From Mycolicibacterium aubagnense (GTDB taxonomy: Bacteria; Actinomycetota; Actinomycetes; Mycobacteriales; Mycobacteriaceae), in assembly GCF_010730955.1 (NCBI RefSeq), contig NZ_AP022577.1:5828001-5892000 (forward strand): a DNA stretch of 64,000 nt, written 5' to 3'. How positions within the stretch are numbered: position 1 is the stretch's first letter; each line of letters opens with the position of its first letter. A program made the position numbers and the translations under genes. The notes under the pieces are model-generated. The model was not told where the DNA came from, did not search any database, and saw nothing but the letters and a program-made list of their open reading frames with translations. Positions 28,645 to 37,697 of this stretch are shown here, piece after piece.

Positions 28645-28833
28645 TCAGTCCTCAGCGCTGACCACCAGCACGGCAGCCAACTCGACCAACTTGGATTCGT
28701 GTTCGTTGGCGTGGTGCTGGCAGAACAGAAGCTCCATGCCGGACGGCAGGGTAGCGCGAACGCGGGCGGCGGCACCGCACCGGTCGCAGCGGTCGGCCCG
28801 TGTCAGTGTCGGGCCCGTCAGAGTTGCGTTCAT
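28645..28833 (-). CDS. DUF7455 small zinc-ribbon protein
   Basis: A 62-residue protein with CDRCGAAA and later FCQHH, a C-x2-C...C-x2-H arrangement likely to bind zinc, followed by an acidic helix. Family DUF7455 is actinobacterial and uncharacterised. ATG 28833. Same strand as and 63 bases upstream of the YihY gene; it lies in the sigA-sigB interval. Confidence 0.8.
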   Translation of the reverse strand: MNATLTGPTLTRADRCDRCGAAARVRATLPSGMELLFCQHHANEHESKLVELAAVLVVSAED

Positions 28834-28987
28834 GGCGCCTCCTTCTGCTCGTCGCCGCCTGGGCGCTTTGCCGGTTACACATCTCTACTCTCTCAGACGA
28901 TTTGGATTCCAGCGTTGTTCCCCAGGTGTTCACGGGTGTGTCGTGTCTCACCTATCGCTGGAGTTGCGGGCGCGGCAGGCTGACCGC

Positions 28988-29371
28988 ATGATCGCCGAGC
29001 CCGCAGTCCTGGTCCATCTGTGTAGTGAAACGGATTGGGCCCGTGCTCAGTTCGATGGCGAGCTTCGGCCGCCGTCGCTCGCCGAGGTCGGGTTCGTCCA
29101 CCTGTCGGCTCCGGAACAGGTCCACCTGCCGGCCAACCGCCTCTACCGCGGTCAGTCCGACCTGATTCTCCTGGTGTGTGACCCGCGGTTGCTGGGGTCA
29201 CCGGTTCGCTGGGAGCCCGGGGTGCCGACGGATCCCGCTTCGATGCTCTTTCCTCATCTGTACGGTGCACTGCCCGTCTCTGCGGTGACCCGCACTGTGC
29301 CCTACCGGCCCGGTGTCGACGGCGGTTTCGCGGTTCTGCCGGCGAATTTCGGTACCCATGGTTGTGGTTAA
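28988..29371 (+). CDS. DUF952 domain-containing protein (Rv2705c-like)
   Basis: A 127-residue protein of the DUF952 family, recognisable by VGFVHLSAPEQV and LYRGQSDLILLV. The fold is a small alpha/beta domain related to ADP-ribosyltransferase-like folds; no function is known. ATG 28988. Divergent from the DUF7455 gene. Confidence 0.8.
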   Translation: MIAEPAVLVHLCSETDWARAQFDGELRPPSLAEVGFVHLSAPEQVHLPANRLYRGQSDLILLVCDPRLLGSPVRWEPGVPTDPASMLFPHLYGALPVSAVTRTVPYRPGVDGGFAVLPANFGTHGCG

Positions 29372-29486
29372 CGGAAAATAAATGACACTGTGAGAAATCT
29401 GTCCACTCATTGGGAATGTGGTTCGAATCACGATCGGGGGATTGGCACCATCTCGCGCGTACATATCCCCGAACCGGTGAGAGGGC

Positions 29487-31049
29487 ATGATCAACCACAC
29501 CAATTCTGAAGACGCGGCCGGCAAGCGCCGTCGCGCACGGAGGCTGAAGGGACTCGGCGTCGCCCTGACCGCGAGCGCCTTTCTGGTCATGTCGGCGCTG
29601 CCGGCATGGGCGGCCGAGAACATGACAATCACGTTCATCCGGCACGGTCAGTCATACGGAAACACCTCGGGCAACATCGACACCCAGGTGCCGGGCCCGG
29701 TTCTGACGCCGGACGGTCAGCAGCAGGCCAAGGACATCGCGGCGAAGCTCGGAGACCGGAACTTCGATGCCATCTACGCGTCCACGATGGTTCGGACGCA
29801 GCAGACGGCGACGCCACTGTCGCAATACCTGGGGCTGCCGATCCAGGTACTGCCGGGTCTGCAGGAGATCGAAGCCGGCAAGTACGAAGGCACCCCGGAA
29901 CGCGCCGGCATCTTCGGTTACCTGACGGCTCCGCTGGCCTGGGCAGGTCTGTCGGTGACGCCGCCGCCCAACATCAGCTTCAACCCGATCACCCCGAACC
30001 TGGACGCGTTCATCCCGTCCGCGGCTGATCCGACCACCGGTCTGACCGGCCATCAGTTCCAGGACCGGGTCAACGGTGCGTTGCAGACGATCTACGACAA
30101 CGGCGATCGCAACGCGGCCGTGTTCTCGCACGGCGGCACCATCATGATCTGGACGATGATGAACGCCAAGAATCTGACTACTGAGCAGAAGATCATGCTG
30201 TTCACCCAGCATCCGCTCGGCAATACGGGCGTTGTCGTCGTCGAGGGCAACCCCGAGGACGGCTGGAACCTGGTCGAATGGAACGGCGTCAAGATCGCCG
30301 GTATGCAGAAGGGCCCGATCGAGCAGGTGCTGACCCAGGTCCGCACGCTGAGCCGTCAGCTCAACTCGGTGGTGCAGGATGTCGCCTCGGCGTTCCAGAC
30401 CGGAAACGTCGGCACGATCCTGACCGCGATCAACCACGGTGCGGCCGACGCGCTGTTCTCGACGGCCAAGTTCGTCCGGGCCATCAACGCTCAGGTGATC
30501 GGTGGAGTCACCACGGCCATCGACAATCTGCAGAAGAAGCTGGCGCCGCCGGCTCCGGCTGCGGGCACGCCGACTACCGCCCCGACCTCGGGTGCTGCGG
30601 TCTCGCCGGCCGCGTTCTCTGCCCCGGCCCCGGCTCCGGCCGCGGCTCGGGCGGGCGACTCGCCGGCCAAGGTTGCCGATGCCCCGGCTTCGGACAACAA
30701 GGTCGATGGTCAGGTCAAGGCCGGTGAGGCCAAGGCTGACGCCGACACCGCGAAGGCCGATGGTGAGGTCAAGGCCGATGTGGCCAAGACTGGTGCCGAC
30801 GCCGCCAAGGCTGATGGTCAGACCACGGCTGACGCGGCCAAGGCTGACGACAAGAAGGCCAAGGCTGACGACAAGAAGGCCGACGCCAAGGCCAAAGCCG
30901 ATGAGAAGAAGGCTGCGGCGGAGGCCAAGAAGGCCGAAACCAAGGCCAAGGCTGACGCCAAGAAGGCGGCCGCTGAGGCGAAGCAGGCCGAGGCGAAGGC
31001 GAAGGCCGAGTCTGCCACGGCCGGCGCCGGCGCTGGAAGCGCCGACTGA
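29487..31049 (+). CDS. secreted histidine phosphatase with Lys/Ala/Asp-rich tail
   Basis: A 520-residue exported protein. A signal peptide ends at about residue 42 (ALPAWA). Residues 45-270 are a histidine phosphatase (phosphoglycerate mutase-like) domain with the phosphohistidine motif FIRHGQS and the second histidine in FSHGG. Residues about 350-395 are Pro/Ala-rich and residues about 405-520 form a highly repetitive tail of KADAK/KKADAK type, similar in composition to HBHA and histone H1 tails. ATG 29487 follows GAGAGG. No anchor is present, so the protein is secreted or held by charge. Substrate unknown. Confidence 0.85.
   Translation: MINHTNSEDAAGKRRRARRLKGLGVALTASAFLVMSALPAWAAENMTITFIRHGQSYGNTSGNIDTQVPGPVLTPDGQQQAKDIAAKLGDRNFDAIYASTMVRTQQTATPLSQYLGLPIQVLPGLQEIEAGKYEGTPERAGIFGYLTAPLAWAGLSVTPPPNISFNPITPNLDAFIPSAADPTTGLTGHQFQDRVNGALQTIYDNGDRNAAVFSHGGTIMIWTMMNAKNLTTEQKIMLFTQHPLGNTGVVVVEGNPEDGWNLVEWNGVKIAGMQKGPIEQVLTQVRTLSRQLNSVVQDVASAFQTGNVGTILTAINHGAADALFSTAKFVRAINAQVIGGVTTAIDNLQKKLAPPAPAAGTPTTAPTSGAAVSPAAFSAPAPAPAAARAGDSPAKVADAPASDNKVDGQVKAGEAKADADTAKADGEVKADVAKTGADAAKADGQTTADAAKADDKKAKADDKKADAKAKADEKKAAAEAKKAETKAKADAKKAAAEAKQAEAKAKAESATAGAGAGSAD
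30712..31010. repeat. degenerate Lys/Ala/Asp-coding repeats
   Basis: Imperfect tandem units built on GCCAAGGCTGACGACAAG code for the KADDK-type tail of the histidine phosphatase. Confidence 0.7.
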
Positions 31050-31077
31050 CGGCTCCCGGTCGGTAGGGCACAAACGG

Positions 31078-31111
31078 ATCGACCCCCTTCTCCTCGGAGC
31101 AGGGGGTCGAT
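31078..31111. terminator. hairpin between convergent genes
   Basis: ATCGACCCCCT / AGGGGGTCGAT form a perfect 11-bp stem; the loop contains a further CTCC/GGAG pairing. It lies between the phosphatase and DinB genes. Confidence 0.75.
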
Positions 31112-31116
31112 GTGCG

Positions 31117-31629
31117 TCAGCTCTCCGTGTGGGCGGACAGCAGCAGGTCCCTGGTGATCTCCAGGTGCCCCACGTGCTGTGCGATGTCGTGCAGGATGTG
31201 TAGCAGTGCCCACTCCGGGGTGGCGGTGGCCAGTATCGAGGCGCGGGTGGTGCCGCCGCGCACCCCGTCGGCCACCGAGCGGTCTCGGATTCCTTCGGTG
31301 ACCGCCACCTCGACCCAGGCGGGGAAGCGCTGCTGCAGCGCCGTCAGTCGTTCCAGCAGCTCGTCGACCCGCCCCGTGGCGGTGAACTCGCTGTCGCGGT
31401 CCCGTGGGATTCGTTGTCCGGCAATGAAAGACCCAGCCCAGTAGTCGACCACGCCGATGCAGTGGTTGACGATCGCGTAGCAGCTGTTCGCGCCGGGGAG
31501 GTCGGGTCGCCGGTTGGCGAGGTCGTCACCGAGGACCGTGAGGATGCCGGCCATCGAGGTGAAGCATTCGGCCGAGACGTCCAGCAGTGCACGGGCCAGT
31601 GGGTTCTCCGAGGTTGGGTCGGTCGGCAT
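31117..31629 (-). CDS. DinB-family (DUF664, mycothiol-transferase-like) protein
   Basis: A 170-residue four-helix protein of the DinB/YfiT superfamily, DUF664 branch, whose members include mycothiol-dependent enzymes. Candidate metal-binding histidines are His56 in IVNHC and the two in HDIAQHVGH near the C-terminus. There is no signal peptide. ATG 31629 follows AAGGAG. Its exact reaction is unknown; a thiol-dependent detoxification role is inferred from the family. Confidence 0.8.
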   Translation of the reverse strand: MPTDPTSENPLARALLDVSAECFTSMAGILTVLGDDLANRRPDLPGANSCYAIVNHCIGVVDYWAGSFIAGQRIPRDRDSEFTATGRVDELLERLTALQQRFPAWVEVAVTEGIRDRSVADGVRGGTTRASILATATPEWALLHILHDIAQHVGHLEITRDLLLSAHTES

Positions 31630-31899
31630 GGAACTCCTTGCGGCAGAACGATTTCAGGTGAGATCGACATTTCTCGCGACCACCGTCGGTGTGGCCGTCC
31701 GGGCCGCGCAAGCCTTTCACATGCCGAGCTTTTCGTGCCAGCAGATTACGGCGGGTGGCGGCGACGGGGGAGCGGCAGCTCATCAACCGTCTTCTGGACC
31801 GAAATATCTGACCTGCGAAAACCGTGGCTGAGCACCTGGCATCGGCGTAAAATTAGACGCCTCGGACTTCAGATCACTGCCCGATTTGGGGAGGCTTCC

Positions 31900-32121
31900 A
31901 TGCAAGGAAAATTTCTGCTGACCGTAGCCGCAGCGACCCTCATAGCAGGGTCATTCAACGCTGCGGCCACTGCCCAAGCGGCCCAAAGTTCCAATGACAC
32001 AACGACGTACAGTCCCGCGCCGCCGACGCTCGTGCAGCCCCTGGATTGCCACGGCACCACCGGCAGCTACGGCTGTGGCCCGGGGTGGTTCTGGAACGGG
32101 AACAGGTGCGTGCCCTGCTGA
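31900..32121 (+). CDS. small secreted cysteine-rich protein
   Basis: A 73-residue protein. The first about 27 residues are a clear signal peptide (VAAATLIAGSFNAAATAQA), leaving a mature peptide of about 45 residues. This ends with four cysteines in a compact block: DCHGTTGSYGCGPGWFWNG then NRCVPC. Two disulfides are likely. ATG 31900 has GGGGAGG seven bases upstream, and a TAAAAT -10-like hexamer lies near 31850. A strong terminator follows. I do not recognise a named family; PGW-aromatic-cysteine motifs recall tiny carbohydrate-binding or EGF-like folds, but that is only resemblance. Confidence 0.75.
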   Translation: MQGKFLLTVAAATLIAGSFNAAATAQAAQSSNDTTTYSPAPPTLVQPLDCHGTTGSYGCGPGWFWNGNRCVPC

Positions 32122-32142
32122 CCTGCGCTCGACGAACGAAAA

Positions 32143-32170
32143 CTGCCCCGAAACCGAAGTTTCGGGGCAG
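32143..32170 (-). terminator. rho-independent terminator of sigA
   Basis: Perfect 12-bp stem CTGCCCCGAAAC / GTTTCGGGGCAG with a CGAA loop, followed on the minus strand by TTTT. It can also stop the convergent small secreted gene. Confidence 0.85.
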
Positions 32171-32186
32171 CCCGTGAGTCGGGGGA

Positions 32187-33626
32187 TTAGTCCAGGTAGT
32201 CGCGCAGCACCTGCGAGCGCGACGGGTGCCGCAGCTTGCTCATGGTCTTCGACTCGATCTGGCGGATGCGCTCACGCGTGACGCCGTAGACCTGGCCGAT
32301 CTCATCGAGGGTGCGCGGCTGACCGTCGGTGAGGCCGAAGCGTAGCCGGACGACGCCCGCCTCGCGCTCGGACAGGGTCTCGAGCACCGACTGCAGCTGG
32401 TCCTGCAACAGTGTGAACGACACGGCGTCCACCGCGACCACGGCTTCGCTGTCCTCGATGAAGTCGCCGAGCTGGCTGTCACCCTCGTCGCCGATGGTCT
32501 GGTCCAGCGAGATGGGCTCACGCGCGTACTGCTGGATTTCCAGCACCTTCTCCGGCGTGATGTCCATTTCCTTGGCCAGCTCTTCGGGCGTGGGTTCGCG
32601 TCCAAGGTCCTGCAGCAGCTCACGCTGGATGCGGCCGAGCTTGTTGATGACCTCGACCATGTGCACGGGGATACGGATCGTGCGGGCCTGGTCGGCCATG
32701 GCACGGGTGATGGCCTGACGAATCCACCAGGTGGCGTAGGTCGAGAACTTGTAGCCCTTGGTGTAGTCGAACTTCTCGACCGCACGGATCAGACCGAGGT
32801 TGCCCTCCTGGATCAGGTCCAGGAACGCCATGCCGCGACCGGTGTAGCGCTTGGCCAGCGACACCACCAGACGCAGGTTGGCTTCCAGCAGGTGGTTCTT
32901 GGCGCGGTCGCCGTCACGGCAGATCCACTGCATGTCGCGACGCTGCGCGGCGGGCAGCTTCTCGCCCTTCTCCATCAGCTCCGACATCAGCTGAGTGGCA
33001 TACAGGCCGGCTTCGATGCGCTTGGCGAGCTCGACCTCCTCCTCGGCGTTCAGCAGCGCGACCTTGCCGATCTGCTTGAGGTAGGCGCGCACGGAGTCGG
33101 CGGAAGCGGTGAGCTCGGCGTCCTTGCGGGCCTGGCGCAGCGCTTCGGATTCCTCTTCGTCCCAGACGAAGTCTCCGGATGCCTTGTCCTTCTCGGACGG
33201 CTCAGCGGCGTCATCGGACTCGTCGCCTTCGGCGGCCTTGGGGGCGGCCTTGGCGCCTTCCGGGCTGGCCGCGCCGTCGGCTTCACCGTCTTCGGTGTCG
33301 TCGTCGTCATCGCTGACGTCGTCGTCGGCCTCGAGGTCGTCGTCGAGTTCCAGGTCGGCGTCGTCGACGTCCAGTTCGTCGCCGGGCTCGGCGACGAGAT
33401 CGTCGACGTCGGTCGCCTCGTCGGTGCCGATGCCGTCCTCGGGTTTGGTCGAGTCAGTGGCCTTGCGGGGGCCGCGCTTGGCGGGGGCTTTCGCCGCAGC
33501 CTTCTTGGCGGGGGCCTTGGCGGCGCGCTTGGCCGGCGCAGCCTTCGCGACGGCCTTCTTGGCGGGGGCTTTGGTGGTGCGCTTCACCGGCTCGTCGGTT
33601 GTCTCGCTGGCTTTGGTCGCTACCAC
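32187..33626 (-). CDS. sigA: primary RNA polymerase sigma factor SigA
   Basis: Housekeeping sigma factor. The 479 residues consist of a Lys/Ala/Pro-rich basic N-terminus (APAKK repeats, about 10-60), a very acidic stretch (about 75-130, with DDDDD), then conserved regions 1.2-4.2 including [16 protein letters not shown] and the end [17 protein letters not shown] 33626 is preferred: AAAGGG lies seven bases upstream and the resulting start aligns with M. tuberculosis SigA (ATKAS...). ATG 33644 is in frame six codons earlier. ppgK precedes it on the same strand. Confidence 0.96.
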   Translation of the reverse strand: MVATKASETTDEPVKRTTKAPAKKAVAKAAPAKRAAKAPAKKAAAKAPAKRGPRKATDSTKPEDGIGTDEATDVDDLVAEPGDELDVDDADLELDDDLEADDDVSDDDDDTEDGEADGAASPEGAKAAPKAAEGDESDDAAEPSEKDKASGDFVWDEEESEALRQARKDAELTASADSVRAYLKQIGKVALLNAEEEVELAKRIEAGLYATQLMSELMEKGEKLPAAQRRDMQWICRDGDRAKNHLLEANLRLVVSLAKRYTGRGMAFLDLIQEGNLGLIRAVEKFDYTKGYKFSTYATWWIRQAITRAMADQARTIRIPVHMVEVINKLGRIQRELLQDLGREPTPEELAKEMDITPEKVLEIQQYAREPISLDQTIGDEGDSQLGDFIEDSEAVVAVDAVSFTLLQDQLQSVLETLSEREAGVVRLRFGLTDGQPRTLDEIGQVYGVTRERIRQIESKTMSKLRHPSRSQVLRDYLD

Positions 33627-33756
33627 GGCCACCCTTTCGGTCATTCGTACATCGGTGGCGTGGGCGTGCGCCACCGAAAAGCGTCGGCTGTCGAATATTG
33701 GCGTCGATCTTCGATCGGAGTTCACCGCTATACCGTTCAGGCGGCCGCCGTTGACC

Positions 33757-33762
33757 ATTGTA
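33757..33762 (-). promoter_or_regulatory. candidate -10 of sigA
   Basis: TACAAT on the minus strand, about 130 bases before the sigA start; the -35 is not clear. Confidence 0.4.
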
Positions 33763-33817
33763 ACGACATAGCGCCCAGAAGCCGTATCAGCGGCAGGTTC
33801 GGAGCGTTGGCGGGCCG

Positions 33818-34606
33818 CTAATGGTGGTGCAGCGCGCCGCCCGTGGCCATTGCCGCACCCACGATGCCGGCCGAATTCTGCAGCGTCGCGGCGACCACCG
33901 GCGTGCGGTTCTTCAGCAGCGGTACCCACTTGTCCGCCTTCTTGCTGATGCCGCCGCCGACGATGAAAAGGTCCGGCCAGATGGCGTTCTCGATCGCCAC
34001 CAGCACTTTTGTGACTTCCTTGGTCCAGCGTTCGTAGGACCAGTCCTCGCGTTCCTTGACCGACGACGCGGCCCGGTGCTCGGCTTCCTTACCGCCGACC
34101 TCGATGTGCCCGAACTCGGTGTTGGGCAACAACACGCCGTCATAGATCACCGCCGAGCCGATGCCGGTGCCGAACGTCAGCAACACGATCAGCCCGTCCA
34201 CATCCCGGCCGGCGCCGAACTTCTCTTCGGCCAGCCCGGCGGCGTCGGCGTCGTTGAGGACCGTCACGTCCTGGCCGTCCAACCGCGAGGCGAACATGTC
34301 GCGCACGTTGGTGCCGATCCAGCTGCTGTCGACGTTGGCCGCGGTGCGCACGATGCCCTCGGTCACCACGCCCGGATAGGTGACGCCGAGCGGTCCGGTC
34401 CAGCCGAACTCGCTGACCACCGCGGCGACGGTTTCCGAGACGGCTTCGGGGGTGGCCGGCTGCGGGGTGGGGAGCCGGAAGCGCTCGCCGATCAACTGGC
34501 CGGTGTCCAGATCGACGATGCCGCCCTTGACGCCGCTGCCGCCGACGTCGATGCCCAGCGCTCGATGCTGCGAGCCGTCGGTCGTCGCGGTGGGCGTCTC
34601 GGTCAT
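33818..34606 (-). CDS. ppgK: polyphosphate glucokinase
   Basis: Phosphorylates glucose using polyphosphate or ATP. The 262-residue ROK-family protein has the N-terminal phosphate motif [15 protein letters not shown], the catalytic [10 protein letters not shown] and [12 protein letters not shown] 34606 is preceded by AAGGAG. It lies upstream of sigA and divergent from the suhB-like gene, the order known from M. tuberculosis. Confidence 0.95.
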   Translation of the reverse strand: MTETPTATTDGSQHRALGIDVGGSGVKGGIVDLDTGQLIGERFRLPTPQPATPEAVSETVAAVVSEFGWTGPLGVTYPGVVTEGIVRTAANVDSSWIGTNVRDMFASRLDGQDVTVLNDADAAGLAEEKFGAGRDVDGLIVLLTFGTGIGSAVIYDGVLLPNTEFGHIEVGGKEAEHRAASSVKEREDWSYERWTKEVTKVLVAIENAIWPDLFIVGGGISKKADKWVPLLKNRTPVVAATLQNSAGIVGAAMATGGALHHH

Positions 34607-34677
34607 CTGCACTCCTTGGAGGGGGTGGGCTAGAGGGCGCGACCCACACCCTAACCGCGTGTGCTGCGATAGGTGTC

Positions 34678-35529
34678 ATGACAGCACGCGAACCCGACAA
34701 CAGCACCGCACCTGCTGCGCTGCGCGCGCTCGCCGAACAGTTGGCGACCGAGGCTGCCGCATTCGTCCGCCGGCGGCGCAGTGAGGTTTTCGCCGGTGCC
34801 CAGCAGGACGAAGGCGCGGTACGCACCAAGAGCAGTCCGACCGATCCGGTGACCGTGGTCGACACCGAAACGGAGCGGCTGCTGCGGGAGCGCCTGGCGG
34901 CACTGCGGCCGGACGACGCGATCCTGGGCGAGGAGGAAGGCGGCGCGGCAAGGGCTCCGGCGGGGGTGCCGGTATGGGTGCTCGATCCCATCGACGGCAC
35001 GGTGAATTTCATGTACGGCCTGGGTGCCTATGCGGTATCCGTGGGCGTGCAGATCGACGGCGTGTCGGTGGCCGGTGCGGTGGCCAACGTCGCGACCGGG
35101 GCGGTGTTCTCGGCCGCGCGCGGTCACGGCGCCGTCGTCGTCCGGGACGGGGTGCGGGCGGCCTTGCGCTGCAACGTCATCGAAGAGCTTCCGATGGCGC
35201 TGGTGGCAACGGGGTTCGCCTACGATCGCGCGCGTCGGCGGCGCCAGGCCGGCGTGGTGGCCGAGCTGCTGGCGGAGGTGCGGGACATCCGCCGGGTCGG
35301 GTCCTGTGCCCTGGACCTGTGCATGGTCGCGGCCGGGCAGCTCGACGCGTACTTCGAATCCGGTGTGCACGTGTGGGATTGGGCGGCCGCCGCCCTGATC
35401 GCCGAGGAAGCGGGGGCAGTGGTCCGCCTACCCGCGCCGGGTGCGGAAGACGACGACCTGGTCGTCGCCGCGGCACCCGGGGTGTTCGCGGCGCTGGCCG
35501 GGCAGTTGGAGCGGGTCGGCTACCGCTAG
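34678..35529 (+). CDS. suhB: inositol monophosphatase family protein (SuhB)
   Basis: Mg2+-dependent phosphatase supplying myo-inositol for mycothiol and phosphatidylinositol mannosides. The 283 residues show the metal ligands in GEEEGG, the signature DPIDGTVNF (about 102-110) and WDWAAAALIAEEAGA near the C-terminus. Divergent from ppgK. The stop codon overlaps that of cei in CTAG. Confidence 0.92.
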   Translation: MTAREPDNSTAPAALRALAEQLATEAAAFVRRRRSEVFAGAQQDEGAVRTKSSPTDPVTVVDTETERLLRERLAALRPDDAILGEEEGGAARAPAGVPVWVLDPIDGTVNFMYGLGAYAVSVGVQIDGVSVAGAVANVATGAVFSAARGHGAVVVRDGVRAALRCNVIEELPMALVATGFAYDRARRRRQAGVVAELLAEVRDIRRVGSCALDLCMVAAGQLDAYFESGVHVWDWAAAALIAEEAGAVVRLPAPGAEDDDLVVAAAPGVFAALAGQLERVGYR

Positions 35530-36176
35530 CAGGTCCCGCTGTGGATCTTCGGCAACAGCGAGGTGTCGGCCGGCTGGGTCGCGTCCGGCTTGAGGCTGGC
35601 CAGCATGGCCTCGATGTCGTCGCTATGGGCGAGCTCGTTGAACTCGGTGCCGATGGCGAGGTCGACGGAGTCGTCGGGCCGCTGGTCCTGGAACAGCTGG
35701 GTGCACGGCGCGACCAGCCACAGTGCGGCCGCGGCGGACTTGCCGGCCGGCCCGAACCGGATCTGGCCCTGGCACTCCATGCGGGTGCTCGCGTACACCG
35801 GGTCGTTGCTTGCGGCCGGCTGAGCGAATCCGAGGTCACGCAGCTCGCCGGCGACCTCAGAAGCCTGGCCACCCTGTCCGCTGGCGTTGAGCACGCGGAT
35901 CTTGGTGTCGGCGAGCTTGGCCGGCACCACGTTGACCATCGAGGACTGCGACACTTCGTCGCCGAGCTTCGGCTGGTTCGGCTCGCTGGGCGCCGGTGGG
36001 GGATTGCAGGTGATCGCCTGGTGGATTTCGGCGGGCTGGCCCGCGACCACGAGCCAGGCGATCAGCGTCGCCACGGCGAGTACCGCGAACAGAACCGCGC
36101 CGGGCACATAGTTGCGCCGCCGGAACGGCCGGCCGTGCTTGTCGAAGGCCGTGCCATCGGTGATTTGAGCGACCAC
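35526..36176 (-). CDS. cei: cell envelope integrity protein Cei
   Basis: Rv2700 homologue needed for envelope integrity. The 216-residue protein has a short cytoplasmic N-terminus, one membrane segment (about 28-45, VLFAVLAVATLIAWLVV) and an external LytR_C domain (KIRVLNASGQGG, about 91-200). The end is SGTC. GTG 36176 is six bases after the -10 TACAGT, so leaderless. Confidence 0.9.
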   Translation of the reverse strand: MVAQITDGTAFDKHGRPFRRRNYVPGAVLFAVLAVATLIAWLVVAGQPAEIHQAITCNPPPAPSEPNQPKLGDEVSQSSMVNVVPAKLADTKIRVLNASGQGGQASEVAGELRDLGFAQPAASNDPVYASTRMECQGQIRFGPAGKSAAAALWLVAPCTQLFQDQRPDDSVDLAIGTEFNELAHSDDIEAMLASLKPDATQPADTSLLPKIHSGTC

Positions 36177-36182
36177 ATGTGC

Positions 36183-36188
36183 ACTGTA
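36183..36188 (-). promoter_or_regulatory. -10 element of cei (leaderless)
   Basis: TACAGT on the minus strand six bases before GTG 36176. Confidence 0.55.
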
Positions 36189-36338
36189 GATGCACCGCAG
36201 CCAGGGCGATTACCAACCGCCTCTATTGTATGTGATGGAAATCACATACAATCGGCGCGCTTTCTGGGCACGAATCATTTGGTAGAAGCGTTCGACGCTG
36301 GTACAAAGCTCTGCTGCAAGGTAACGGAGGGGATGACC

Positions 36339-36641
36339 ATGGCTACCGATTACGACGCCCCGCGGCGTTCTGAGACTGACGAGGTTTCCGAGGACTCTCT
36401 GGAGGAGCTGAAAGCACGACGCAACGAGGCACAGTCCGCCGTCGTCGACGTCGACGAGACCGACTCGGCCGAGAACTTCGAACTGCCGGGTGCTGACCTG
36501 TCGGGCGAGGAACTTTCGGTCCGAGTGGTGCCCAAGCAGGCCGATGAGTTCACCTGCTCGAGCTGTTTCCTGGTGCACCACCGCAGCCGTCTCGCCAGCG
36601 AGAAGAACGGCGTGATGATCTGCACCGATTGCGCCGCCTAG
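36339..36641 (+). CDS. DUF4193 zinc-ribbon protein (Rv2699c-like)
   Basis: A 100-residue acidic protein whose C-terminus is a zinc ribbon: CSSC and CTDC with a basic VHHRSRLA between. The family is confined to actinobacteria and uncharacterised. ATG 36339 with GGAGGGG upstream is preferred over ATG 36333. Divergent from cei. A hairpin terminator follows. Confidence 0.88.
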   Translation: MATDYDAPRRSETDEVSEDSLEELKARRNEAQSAVVDVDETDSAENFELPGADLSGEELSVRVVPKQADEFTCSSCFLVHHRSRLASEKNGVMICTDCAA

Positions 36642-36657
36642 GGATTCACTCATCGAG

Positions 36658-36696
36658 TGGCCGGTCTCGCACGCTCTTGCGTGCGAGGACCGGCCA
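36658..36696. terminator. hairpin after the DUF4193 gene
   Basis: TGGCCGGT-CTCGCACGC pairs with GCGTGCGAG-GACCGGCCA around TCTT, with one bulged base. It sits between convergent genes. Confidence 0.75.
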
Positions 36697-36715
36697 TTCG
36701 GCGTCTTAGGGCGCC

Positions 36716-37207
36716 CTAGCTACCCTGCAGTGCCGCCAGGATGCGGTCCGGACGGCGAGTGCTCACCAGCCAGTACGGCGTGGGGTCATCGGGATCGTCG
36801 AGGACCACGAGGATCAACGGGCCGACCCAGGCCCGGTGGACGACGTACGCGGCCGGATCCAGCTGCCGGCCCAGGGCCGCCGACTTCGCCGATCGCGGCA
36901 CCTCGGCCGAACGCGAGATCACACTGGTCGGGATGTGTGCCGGCCCGACCCACAGCTCGGTCTCGGCGTCCGGTCCGGTTCCGGTGCTCACCACGCGCAG
37001 CTCGATGCGGCCCATCCACACCAGCGTCGCCGCGGCGACCGGCAGCAGCACGGCGAACGGCGCCCACGTCGGCACACCCGACACGCCTTGCACCACTTCG
37101 AGTGCGATCAGGGCCGCCAGCCCGAAACCCGGTAACCACCACCACAAGGGCACCGTCAACCGCTCTCGGTAGCGGACGGTTTGGGTGGCTGCTCGCGTGT
37201 CTGACAC
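36716..37207 (-). CDS. DUF3093 membrane protein (Rv2698-like)
   Basis: A 163-residue protein with two hydrophobic segments (about 20-40 and 43-62) and a soluble C-terminal domain. DUF3093 has no known function. GTG 37207 is chosen because a -10 TACCCT lies seven bases upstream; a start at 37240 would run into dut. Divergent from dut with only 25 bases between the start codons. Confidence 0.82.
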   Translation of the reverse strand: MSDTRAATQTVRYRERLTVPLWWWLPGFGLAALIALEVVQGVSGVPTWAPFAVLLPVAAATLVWMGRIELRVVSTGTGPDAETELWVGPAHIPTSVISRSAEVPRSAKSAALGRQLDPAAYVVHRAWVGPLILVVLDDPDDPTPYWLVSTRRPDRILAALQGS

Positions 37208-37214
37208 GCGGCCA

Positions 37215-37220
37215 AGGGTA
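37215..37220 (-). promoter_or_regulatory. -10 of the DUF3093 gene (leaderless)
   Basis: TACCCT on the minus strand; its first two bases are shared with the opposite-facing -10 of dut. Confidence 0.5.
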
Positions 37221-37224
37221 GTCT
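37219..37224 (+). promoter_or_regulatory. -10 of dut (leaderless)
   Basis: TAGTCT eight bases before GTG 37233; overlaps the divergent -10 by two bases. Confidence 0.5.
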
Positions 37225-37232
37225 GTGGCACC

Positions 37233-37697
37233 GTGCCCACCTCTCTGGCGGTAGTTCGTCTGGACCGGGATCTGCCGATGCCGGCCCGGGCTCACGACGG
37301 CGATGCCGGCGTCGATCTGTTCAGCGCAATCGACCTCGAACTGGCCCCCGGCCAGCGCGAGTTGGTGCCGACGGGGATCGCCGTCGCCATTCCGCACGGC
37401 ATGGTCGGCCTGGTGCACCCGCGCTCGGGATTGGCCATCCGCGTTGGGCTTTCGATCGTCAACGCACCTGGCACCGTCGATGCCGGGTATCGCGGTGAGA
37501 TCAAGGTGGCGCTGATCAACCTCGACCCCAGTGAGCCCATCACCGTGCAGCGCGGCGACCGGATCGCGCAGCTGCTGGTGCAGCGGGTCGAGCTGCCCGA
37601 GCTGGTCGAGGTCACGTCGTTCGACGAGGCGGGACTGGCAGACACCTCACGTGGCGCGGGCGGCCACGGTTCCTCCGGCGGACATGCGAGTTTGTGA
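37233..37697 (+). CDS. dut: deoxyuridine 5'-triphosphate nucleotidohydrolase
   Basis: Hydrolyses dUTP to dUMP, keeping uracil out of DNA. The 154-residue trimeric-type dUTPase shows the motifs [34 protein letters not shown] and the C-terminal Gly-rich arm GAGGHGSSG. Start GTG 37233 is leaderless. The stop shares one base with the next start (TGATG). Confidence 0.96.
   Translation: MPTSLAVVRLDRDLPMPARAHDGDAGVDLFSAIDLELAPGQRELVPTGIAVAIPHGMVGLVHPRSGLAIRVGLSIVNAPGTVDAGYRGEIKVALINLDPSEPITVQRGDRIAQLLVQRVELPELVEVTSFDEAGLADTSRGAGGHGSSGGHASL

Noticed and set aside
30712..31010. CRISPR-like array
   Set aside because: The repeats are in-frame codon repeats of a protein tail, with no unique spacers.
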